A stretch of DNA of 38,155 bases. It comes from Anaerobiospirillum sp. NML120448 (GTDB lineage Bacteria; Pseudomonadota; Gammaproteobacteria; Enterobacterales; Succinivibrionaceae). Where the stretch lies: contig NZ_JALKIM010000034.1 in assembly GCF_023050945.1 (NCBI RefSeq), positions 1-38,155 on the forward strand, given 5' to 3'. Under the pieces are notes generated by a model, which had not been told where the DNA came from, did no database searches, and was given only the letters and a program-made list of their open reading frames with translations. The first letter of the stretch is position 1, and each line of letters opens with the position of its first letter. Of this stretch, positions 26,954 to 35,600 are shown in pieces. The position numbers and the translations under genes are program-made.

Positions 26954-27886
26954 TTACTGCACAATAATGGCATCAGGGTGGATAAAGTCTTTTACGTAGT
27001 TTTGGAGGATTTCCAAATAACGGGCTGCTAGCGGGCTTAGTTTTTGTCCTTTGCGATAAACTGAGATGAGCTCCATACTCTCATCAGAGATTAAAGGTAC
27101 AGAAACGATTTGATCACCATTAAGATCACTGCTAAGAATGCCTGAGGCTATGGTATAGCCCTTTAGACCAATTAACAGATTAAATAAGGTTGCTCTATCA
27201 GTTACTACAATGTTTTTAGGGGCATGGGCAGTGGAGTGTAGCTCCTCGGAAAAATAAAAGGAGTTATTGGTGCCTTGATCATAAGTAAGACGTGGAAACT
27301 CTTCTAACTCACTAAGGCTTACTGTAGTTTTAGTGGCGAGCGGATGATTGCGACAGACAAAGACATGAGGCTTAGCTATAAATAAAGGCTTATAGCCTAA
27401 ATCCTTAGTCTTAAGCATGTTCTTAATTACTTCTCTATTGTAGTTAGATAGGTAAATAATGCCTAGCTCAGAGCGTCCCGATACTACGTCTTCAATAATG
27501 TCGTAAGTGCGAGACTCACGCAAAGAAAACTCATATTCGTCTTGGTTATATTCATTAAGTAAGCGGACAAAAGCATTTACCACAAAAGCGTAGTGGTGAG
27601 AGGATACTGATAAAATTCTACGGATTTTATGGCCTTTGGCATATTGAGATAATAAGAGGTCGGCTTGCTCTACAACTTGCTTAGCATAGGATAAAAAGCG
27701 GTACCCATCCTCAGTTAAATGCACGCCTGTAGACTTACGAGTAAAAATCACAATATCCATTTCTTCTTCTAAAGAAGAAATAGCCTTGGATAAGCTTGGT
27801 TGTGAAATGTATAAAGAAGAAGCTGCCTTTTGTAACGAAGAATGATTGGCTACTGCAATAAGGTATCTAAGCTGAGTTAAAGTCAT
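26954..27886 (-). CDS. LysR-family transcriptional regulator
   Basis: This 310-residue protein starts at ATG 27886. Residues 1-60 are a textbook LysR winged helix-turn-helix (MTLTQLRYLIAVANHSSL, then KAASSLYISQPSLSKAISSL). Residues about 90-300 are the periplasmic-binding-protein-like effector domain (GRSELGIIYLSNYN; PHVFVCRNHPLA). Length is normal for the family. It lies downstream of nothing on its own strand and next to the three MetE-like genes, so it is a plausible activator of them in the manner of MetR. Its effector could be homocysteine or a related sulfur metabolite. That link is inference from position: the 1.1-kb gap and same-strand arrangement are not the usual divergent LysR-target layout. 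Confidence 0.9.
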   Translation of the reverse strand: MTLTQLRYLIAVANHSSLQKAASSLYISQPSLSKAISSLEEEMDIVIFTRKSTGVHLTEDGYRFLSYAKQVVEQADLLLSQYAKGHKIRRILSVSSHHYAFVVNAFVRLLNEYNQDEYEFSLRESRTYDIIEDVVSGRSELGIIYLSNYNREVIKNMLKTKDLGYKPLFIAKPHVFVCRNHPLATKTTVSLSELEEFPRLTYDQGTNNSFYFSEELHSTAHAPKNIVVTDRATLFNLLIGLKGYTIASGILSSDLNGDQIVSVPLISDESMELISVYRKGQKLSPLAARYLEILQNYVKDFIHPDAIIVQ

Positions 27887-28380
27887 AATGCGCTCGTAAT
27901 CAAATAACTAAGCTCTAATCTTACAACACTTATCTCTAATGGCTAGCTAAAAATAAGCCTCGCCCCATTTTAACTCGCCCGCTCCGTCATGCATCGCCCC
28001 AAAGATCTATAAAGTGTCAATTGGATTGCGGGGCATGATGGCTGGCAGGTATGCAAAGAAGTTTAGCTTGGCTTTACAGAACCTTTATGTTGCAAATTAA
28101 TAGAAGTGATCTTCTTAAGATACTCTTCTAAAAGAAGCCTAAACAAGAATAAGGGCTATTAGAGTGCAAAATCTAATGTGAGATTCCGCATCTTTATGTA
28201 AAGTTTTTACTAGCAAATAGATATCAACGTGCTAAAATTAACCACTTAGTAAGTAGATTACTAAAATCTCAAACACACTCCCTTTTAAAGCCTTTTAAGC
28301 ATGAGAGCTATATGGTTCATATTAGCTCTGATTATTACTGCTGCTAATTAGCTTTAACTTGCCAGATATGGTGGATTGAT
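27887..28380. other. Divergent regulatory spacer
   Basis: This spacer separates the LysR gene from the right-hand operon. It contains a GC-richer patch at about 27958-28035, the dyad CTTCT-aaa-AGAAG near 28125, a possible -10 box TAAAAT (28233-28238) and the operator-like dyad at 28246-28264. No gene is seen. Confidence 0.5.
28246..28264 (+). promoter_or_regulatory. Operator-like dyad before the defence-like operon
   Basis: TTAGTAA (28246-28252) and TTACTAA (28258-28264) are perfect inverted repeats around a 5-base centre. They start eight bases after a TAAAAT -10 candidate and lie 117 bases before the operon start. Position just downstream of a promoter box fits repressor binding. Confidence 0.45.
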
Positions 28381-30534
28381 ATGGCCAAATCAGACTCACA
28401 GAACGAAAAATTTATTTATTACTTAAAAAACTTTGGCCCTTGGCAAGGTAGCTCTAATCAACAAGCTGAAAATAATGCTATTAATAGCAGAACTAACAAT
28501 AATGTTGAGCCTTTCAATTTTGACATTACTGCTCAAAAAGCTTACATCGAAGCCTTAAATGGTTTTATTACAAAACATGAAAGTAAGGTGGTGTTCATCT
28601 CTGGTCAGGCTGGTGATGGCAAGACCCACTTTTTACGCAAAATTTTCATCGATCCTGATCTTTTAAACCAAACATCGGAAATATGGGAGGATCATAAGCG
28701 AGATACAGTGTTCACTGTTTCTTCTTATGGTGTGACCTTTACAGTGGTAAAGGACTTTTCTGGTATCGCCAGCGACGACACTAAATTATTGGATCAGGTT
28801 TTTGTCCCAATTGAAGAAATTATTGAGCAAAAAAATGATAGCCCTCATATAGTCTTAATTGCTGCTAATAATGGCAAAATTTTAGAGCACTTTGCAGCTA
28901 GGGCTGAGGCTAAAGCCAATGCCAAAGAGAACTCAGCAATTAACAGCGCTTTAGTTAATACTTTAGAGAGTTTTGTTCTTTTGGGTAAAGGAAAGGACAA
29001 GCTTGATAATAGCCGTATTGTTTGTTTCGATATGGCTAAGTGCATGAATAAGAAATTAGTGTGCGATGTTTTTAAAGAAGTAATTAATCGAGATGACTGG
29101 CAAAAATGTTCTGAGTGTGCACTCCATAGTGATTGTCCAATCTTCAGAAATCGCAATATGCTACTCAACAATGAGGTCTTTTATGAGCGCTTGGGTCAAA
29201 TGTTTGAGTTGCTCATTGATGATGGCGCTCACTTTACCATGCGAAACATACTTTTGTTAGTAGCCAATACACTGCTAGGCCGTCAAGCTAGTACTATTAA
29301 GGAGCGTTTTTACACCTGTAAAAAATTCAAAAACGCTAAGAGTAGGTCGGGAGATTGGAAGGATAAGGATGTGTCTCCTTTGGATAATATCTTTGGAGCC
29401 AACTTTGTTTTAAAGGATAAAATCACAGCCGATACTATCATTTTCAAGCAGTTAGAGCCTTTAGCTGTTGGTTACAGTACCACCAAACTTATCGATAATT
29501 TCATTTTGTTTGGTCATGATGATGAGATTTTAAGCTTGGCCTCTAAATATCAGGATTTAGTTAACTCTCCTGATAATGTCTTTGGCTATTCTAAAAAGCT
29601 ATCTGAGCTCCTTGAGGAATTACATGAAAGCGAGTTAGATATTCTTGATAAAAACGACAGTGATGATGAGCTACTTAGCTCTCATAAAGAAATGCAAAAA
29701 CTCCTGTTGTCTTTGCGCCGTATGTTGTTCTTTACCATGGATAGCAGTAAAGAGTCTAAGAACTTGTTTGATCCTTTCTTAATGACAGCATATAAGTTCA
29801 GCCAAGAGTATTTTGAGCTCAAACAATTGCTCAGCAATGAGAACAAGCAATTAAAACTTAACCAAACTATTATGAGCATTCTAACTGGCTGCAACCGTGT
29901 ATTCACAAGCCTAATGGTTTTAAGCCAGCAAAGCTCATTAGTAGTTACCTCTAATAATAGGCTTAATCCAACTGGTTTTTGCGTTCTTTATAATGAGCGT
30001 TTATACAAAATTAACTATCATGATGAGGCATTGGATTTAGTTAACTGCCTAAAAATTGTTGATGGCTCTTTGCTTGATGAACAATCAGGTCAGCTTTATC
30101 TTGCTTATTATGGTTTCAAAGATGATAGCCAGTCAGAGTTGGATGCTCTTGAAAAGGATGCAGAAGAAATTCAGGCAAACTTTGATCGTTGTTGGGACGA
30201 CGGTAATTTAGAAGAAGCTCAAATTTGGCGTAAAAAAGGAAAAGACGTTAGAGCCAAGCTTAATGCGCTTAAGCAACAAAACAGCAACCAAGGCAAGCTG
30301 GTGTCCTACGTCCATCTTACACCTAAGATGTTTAACTACTTGATGTCTTTAACCAATGGTGTCATGAGCATTTCTTTTTCTGATGAGTGCTTAAAGGAGC
30401 TGCTTACCTTTAAATCAACATTGGAAGATTACTTAGCAAAGCGCAGATCAAGCAAAGATATATCAATTGATGAACAGTTAAGCGCTATTGAGTTCTGCAA
30501 AATTGATTACAAGGGTGAAATTAGGGATTACTAA
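28381..30534 (+). CDS. P-loop ATPase with Cys cluster, DptF-like
   Basis: This 717-residue protein starts at ATG 28381 with GGTGGA upstream. A Walker A motif, GQAGDGKT, sits at residues 75-82 after VVFIS; the GDGKS/T form is typical of DptF-like and related defence ATPases. IVLIAANNGKILEHF (158-171) resembles the following beta strand and sensor Asn region. CSECALHSDCPI (C243, C246, C252) is a short Cys cluster that could bind metal. FTMRNILLLVANTLLGRQ follows as a helical lid. The C-terminal 350 residues are helical, with a charged stretch near 560-600. There is no methylase or nuclease motif. It is the first gene of a three-gene operon; its stop is two bases from the next ATG. DptF, an ATPase of phosphorothioate-dependent restriction, is my best family match, but other GDGK ATPase systems cannot be excluded. 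Confidence 0.7.
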   Translation: MAKSDSQNEKFIYYLKNFGPWQGSSNQQAENNAINSRTNNNVEPFNFDITAQKAYIEALNGFITKHESKVVFISGQAGDGKTHFLRKIFIDPDLLNQTSEIWEDHKRDTVFTVSSYGVTFTVVKDFSGIASDDTKLLDQVFVPIEEIIEQKNDSPHIVLIAANNGKILEHFAARAEAKANAKENSAINSALVNTLESFVLLGKGKDKLDNSRIVCFDMAKCMNKKLVCDVFKEVINRDDWQKCSECALHSDCPIFRNRNMLLNNEVFYERLGQMFELLIDDGAHFTMRNILLLVANTLLGRQASTIKERFYTCKKFKNAKSRSGDWKDKDVSPLDNIFGANFVLKDKITADTIIFKQLEPLAVGYSTTKLIDNFILFGHDDEILSLASKYQDLVNSPDNVFGYSKKLSELLEELHESELDILDKNDSDDELLSSHKEMQKLLLSLRRMLFFTMDSSKESKNLFDPFLMTAYKFSQEYFELKQLLSNENKQLKLNQTIMSILTGCNRVFTSLMVLSQQSSLVVTSNNRLNPTGFCVLYNERLYKINYHDEALDLVNCLKIVDGSLLDEQSGQLYLAYYGFKDDSQSELDALEKDAEEIQANFDRCWDDGNLEEAQIWRKKGKDVRAKLNALKQQNSNQGKLVSYVHLTPKMFNYLMSLTNGVMSISFSDECLKELLTFKSTLEDYLAKRRSSKDISIDEQLSAIEFCKIDYKGEIRDY

Positions 30535-30536
30535 AA

Positions 30537-32603
30537 ATGCCGTTTCCATATGATTTAACTAAAAATACTGACGATTTGCAGTGTTTTTCTGATGTTAATA
30601 GTGCTCTAGACTTTTTAAATAATAGAGAGTCTGATAGACGCTCTGCTCAAGAAAAGTTAATTCCTTATTGCCTAGAGGTTAGAGCTCAAGAGGACAAGGT
30701 TTTAGGACAAAGGTATAGAACTCAGTACAATATTGATGCACCTAAAGGTTCTAAATCAGGAAATGCTACACACGAGTTTAATGTAGAGGAAGAGATCTTT
30801 GGTACTGGCTTTCATATGTCTCAGGCAAAGGAAATGGCCGTATTAGAGCTCCTTGCTATGATTGCCAGCCAAAATAAAGACAATCCTTTCGATCGCAATC
30901 AGGCTGATGAGCTTGATACTTTTACTTTGCTTAAGATGCATCGTACCTTATTGCGTCGTATTTTATTCAATAATCATTTTCTTAGTTCCATCGCACAGAT
31001 GCAATTAACCGATGAGGAAAAATGGTCTCGTTGGTCAGAGCAATTTGTCAAAAATAATCAATTGCCTGAAGATAAAAATAGCAAAGGTAAAAAAGATGAT
31101 GATGATGATGACGATGGAGAAATCGTAGCAGCTGGTCAAAGCAAAGATATTACTGAATCTGACTTGAAGTATCTTCAGGGTATTTTTGGTTCTTTTGCTA
31201 ATTTTGAAAAGTCTGTTAACTTACTGCGTTCATGGTCTATATTAAGCGATAATCAAAGACAGTGGTCTTTTCAATTTCTCTTTCCTTTTGGTGTAGAGTC
31301 CCTTTTTTGGGAGTGCACTAATGAATTAGTTTTCAAAAATAATTACATGGCAGGTGCGGGGCAGATTGTCTTTAACATGCTCGCTCGTAGTTATTTTGCT
31401 CGTAAAGATCAGGAAAACGATGGTGTTAATCTTGGTAAAGCTCTCAATGATTACTTTCTATCACAATCCGATGCTGTCAATCTTTATGCGCAAATTATCA
31501 GTGAGGGTAAGGATAGGGAAGATGGTCAGAGGTGCACTTATGAAATTGATGAGCAAGAGCTATTACATAAGCTGCGCAATGAGGTGGTAACTTGCTCTGA
31601 GCGCAGTCGCTATTTAGTTGTTAGAAGCCGCTATTTTCCATACCTGTATTTGCCAATCTTTGACCAAATTAGCGAAGATATAGCTAATGCTTTGTCCTTG
31701 CCTTTAAACAAGCAAGAGCAATTCCTTGTTTTAGGAACAATTTGTTTGCTTAATCTCAATGTCTTTTTACTAGAGCAACAACAAAAGCTGTTGCAGCTTG
31801 GTAAGGAAGATAGTGAACAAGCTAAGGACACAACCAATATCGATATGGTTTTAGCTATTGATAATAATAGTGTCCTAAAAAAGTTTTCTCGTGCTCGCTT
31901 AGCTGAGAATGAGGCTTTATATCGCTATTCAGTGAAGCATTATTGTGAATGCCGCATTCGCTCTATTATTGAGAGCTTTGCTCCTTTCTTGTTAGACAAG
32001 ACTAGAATGAATCATGATGAGCAGGTGCTATTTATTAAAATTGCAAGATCAGCTTTTTCAGTGAGTGAGTTTCATAAAATCGATCTCAACTCTAAAGAGG
32101 AAAAATTCCCTAAGGAAAGTATAGTTAAGAATCAAGATATTGCTTTAGACAGTGGTAAAACCATATCTTACCAAGAGCTAGTTGATTTCTTTACCAGTAA
32201 AATTAGCGCCCGTGATTACCACATGGAGCGTGCGCACACTAATTATTGTGCTGATATTGGCTTGGTTAATAAAGCCGAAGGTGCATATCGTAATTACACC
32301 ATGACTGATGATTTAATCAGAACCTTGGTAATTACTGTGTTAGGCAATAAGAAAGCGCAGATGAAAGCAAGTGAATTTTTGCAGATTCTTTATGAGCGCT
32401 ATTATATTGTCATTGGCCCATTAGAGGGACAGCAATATTTTAAAAACAAGAAAGGGCATGAGCCTGATTATCTTGATGAGAAACGCTTTAGTGATAATCG
32501 CAGTGCGTTTATTGAGCGTCTACGTAAGCTTGACCTGCTTATTAGCTTATCTGATGGCTATGAGTACATTAAAAACCCATTCGCCAATAGCATTAATCAA
32601 TAA
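30537..32603 (+). CDS. Second operon gene, 688 aa, DptG-position
   Basis: This 688-residue soluble protein starts two bases after the ATPase stop, so translation is almost certainly coupled. No catalytic motif is evident. Recognisable segments are QFLFPFGVESLFWE, GAGQIVFNMLARSYF, SVKHYCECRIRSIIESF and a C-terminal winged-helix-like block (ASEFLQILYERYYIVIG, then RLRKLDLLISLSDGYEYIKNPF split over the end). A run of seven Asp residues (about 187-193) from a GAT triplet run marks a flexible loop. It occupies the DptG position between an ATPase and a giant partner, although DptG proteins I recall are shorter (about 430-450). A role as a bridging or DNA-binding subunit is inference. Confidence 0.65.
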   Translation: MPFPYDLTKNTDDLQCFSDVNSALDFLNNRESDRRSAQEKLIPYCLEVRAQEDKVLGQRYRTQYNIDAPKGSKSGNATHEFNVEEEIFGTGFHMSQAKEMAVLELLAMIASQNKDNPFDRNQADELDTFTLLKMHRTLLRRILFNNHFLSSIAQMQLTDEEKWSRWSEQFVKNNQLPEDKNSKGKKDDDDDDDGEIVAAGQSKDITESDLKYLQGIFGSFANFEKSVNLLRSWSILSDNQRQWSFQFLFPFGVESLFWECTNELVFKNNYMAGAGQIVFNMLARSYFARKDQENDGVNLGKALNDYFLSQSDAVNLYAQIISEGKDREDGQRCTYEIDEQELLHKLRNEVVTCSERSRYLVVRSRYFPYLYLPIFDQISEDIANALSLPLNKQEQFLVLGTICLLNLNVFLLEQQQKLLQLGKEDSEQAKDTTNIDMVLAIDNNSVLKKFSRARLAENEALYRYSVKHYCECRIRSIIESFAPFLLDKTRMNHDEQVLFIKIARSAFSVSEFHKIDLNSKEEKFPKESIVKNQDIALDSGKTISYQELVDFFTSKISARDYHMERAHTNYCADIGLVNKAEGAYRNYTMTDDLIRTLVITVLGNKKAQMKASEFLQILYERYYIVIGPLEGQQYFKNKKGHEPDYLDEKRFSDNRSAFIERLRKLDLLISLSDGYEYIKNPFANSINQ

Positions 32604-32613
32604 CAAGGAGTCA

Positions 32614-32625
32614 ATGAATTTATGA
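32614..32625 (+). other. Three-codon ORF overlapping the third-gene start
   Basis: ATG AAT TTA TGA: the stop overlaps the start of the third gene in an ATGA arrangement. The AGGAG at 32606-32610 is only three bases from this ATG, closer than ideal, and 11 from the true start. It could aid reinitiation, or be chance. Confidence 0.25.
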
Positions 32626-35600
32626 GCAATGAGCTTGATTACCAGCACGTAAGTTTAGCGCTCGAACCAGGTGAGAGCGATTCACTTAAAGCTTTTATGA
32701 GCAATTTGGAGATCACGGATCAAATTATCGGCCAGATTGTTGATAAATTGGTTGCTTACCTTGGCGTAAAAGTAATTGGCAATTATTTGCCAGCTAATGA
32801 ATTAGAGCGCAAGCAGCAAATAGAAGAGAACGGCAAAACTTTAGGCTTGCTGGTATTAGATGAATTTGAGCACAACCAAATTAAACTCATTTGCGATGAG
32901 TTAATTAAGCAGATGAAGAGTAAGGGCTTAGAAAACACTCCTAGTGATCAATATTTACCAGAATATGATCCGTTGTCATGCTTATACATTCGAATTCATT
33001 ATCAGAATGTGCAAGAGGCTGATAATTATTATGCAAACGCACCTTATGTAGACCATGATAATATTGCAACCTGGTGGCGTAACAATTGTGACATAGCGCC
33101 GCACAAGGTAATCTTATGTGCTGACTCCTCATCTGTGATTAGCGACACTTTAGAGCATATCCGTAAGATTACAGTAGATGATTTGCGTAAAGCTTTGCCT
33201 AATTACTGCATGTCTTTTATTGAGGACTTTTATAAGAGCTATGGTTTTAAGAGCTATCATGCAGAGGATATTAAAACTAAAAATCCGCTGATGGCAGCTT
33301 TAAGTGTTCTTATTGATGATAAAGAGCCATTTTCAGTAAAGCTAAGCTTTATTGCAAAATACTTTATTTATGCCTGGTATTTGTACTCAAAGAAAGAGTG
33401 CAGTATGGAATCTGCTTTGGGTACGGCTTTGTGTGTCCTAAATTGGCCTGCTAACGCTCAGCTTTTTGCTAAGGTTCAATCTAATGCAAAGACTAATGTA
33501 TTTAAGTCTTTCTCTGCTAACTTAAAGCAATACTACAAAGAAACTAGCAGCTTTATGATTGGCAAAGTGGATGACAAAAATCCTCTCAATGTTGAAAAGT
33601 TGCTTAGCAATTATGAGCTCTATTATTTTCATCATGAAGATGAAACAGGAGATAAAAACTCTGCTTTTGTCAGTTTAGAGCCATATGAGCATGCTTTTGT
33701 TAAGACTTATTTGGACTCCTTTGGTAAGTTCACAGAAGAGTACAACAACGCTTATTTCAATTTGTGTTTAATCGATTGGGAAAAATTAAATTATCTTTTT
33801 GCTGAGGTCAAGACTAAGCAAAAGAAAGAAACTCTTCTTGAACAAACTATACGTTTGTTTGAAGAGCATAGCGAATCTGAAGGTGATTTATTAGACGCTG
33901 AACAATGGGATAGTGTTGAGCCTTTACTAAAAAGCACTGGCAAAAATTTAGATCAAGAGCAAAGAGACGAGCTTTATGAGATCTTAAAGCAAAAGATCCA
34001 TATTTTTAACCAGAGCTCTAAAGTTAAGAATGCCTGGGAAAAACTCATTTTCTCAGGCCAAGCGCATAATGATGAGGATTTCATCTTAGCCTTAGCTAAG
34101 GCATTCATTAACATTTTGCCATCACAAAATAATGCAGAACTATCTGTTGCCTCGGTAACTTTAAAGCTTGAACGTAGTCTTAAGAAATTATTAGATACTA
34201 ACTACTATGTTGGTTGCTATTTTAGCTTGCGTTTTGGCAGTTTCTTACGTGAAATTTTTACTAGAGTTAACGTAGGTAATCACGAGCGCTTTGTACTTAA
34301 GTACACACCAAATCAAGGTAGGGCAAAGAATAACCAGGAAAGCCAAACTGCAAGTTTGGATCACCATCCTCTGATTAACTTTGCTAATTTCTTTAATGCT
34401 CAGCAAGCAGCAAAGCCAGATCTTAAGAGAAGCAGCTCTCAGAGTAAGGATGCTACTAGTTATAAGTTTTATCTTGAGCCAACTTTTGCCAATGGTGAAG
34501 TGGGTAAAAGATGCATTATTGAGTGGCATTTTGATGTAAAAAGTATTGGCTACTATTTGTTTAAAGATTTAGAGAATGTACTTAAGAATAAGTGCTTGCA
34601 GGTGGGTGTATTTGCACGCAATGCCTTTTCGGTTCAAGGCTACGAGCAAGCTCTTAACCTTAAAGATAAGAGTACTTTTTTGCCAGTGCAGCGTTTAGCA
34701 ACAGGTCAGCTCTTTAATAAGCAGCCAAGCAATCTTTATAATGTTAGCGAAAGTTTTAACAAGCTTTGTTCTAAGCTTAGTGATATTTTTAAAGAGCAGC
34801 AAGGCGAGGGGCTACATTACTCACAGGTAGAGTCCTTTAATCAAGATCTAGTTAAGATCAAGGAATCTTTTAGTGTGTTTGAGAGCACTTATCTAAAAGT
34901 TTTGCAATCATTACATGATTGTAAATTAAATTATGATTGCGTGCGCTTAATGACAGATCAGGCATCTATTGTGAGCTTTAACATCATGAATGCTTCTTTT
35001 GCTCAAGAACATAGCAAAATAAAGAATCTCACCTTAGCACTATTAGAATGCTTTAATAGTGTTGGTATGGCTTTTTATGAGCATTATGAACCTCGCTATA
35101 ATTCTTTGCTCAATGAGCAAAAAGCTATCAATAACACTATTTTAAGTAATAGTGATGCTTGTGCTATTGCCACACCACTAGCCGTGTCAAGTTTAAGCAA
35201 TTTTGTCATTAAGCATAAGCGCATGGTGGATTTTATCATCAATGCTTTTAATAATGCCGTGCTGGTTAATGATAGACAATTGCTCAAAGATAGCTATGAA
35301 GCTGAGCTTAAATTAGGCGATGGTAATGAAACTATATTTATCAATTGTAAGGATAGTTCAAGCTCCAACAATGTCTTGGTGTCAAGACAAGCTTTAAATG
35401 GCTATACTCTATACGAGTCCCCTGAAAGTATTAAGCAAGATTTTGCCGTTAGTACATCAAGCTCTAAAGGTCAAACTAGGAAAAAGTCTGATTCCAACAA
35501 GCTTAATAGCAAAGCTTATGAAGATGCTGCCCTTAGCTTTATAGAGCGATATATTAAGGCCCGACCATATCTTAGTGAGCAATGTACAATCTTAATCTAC

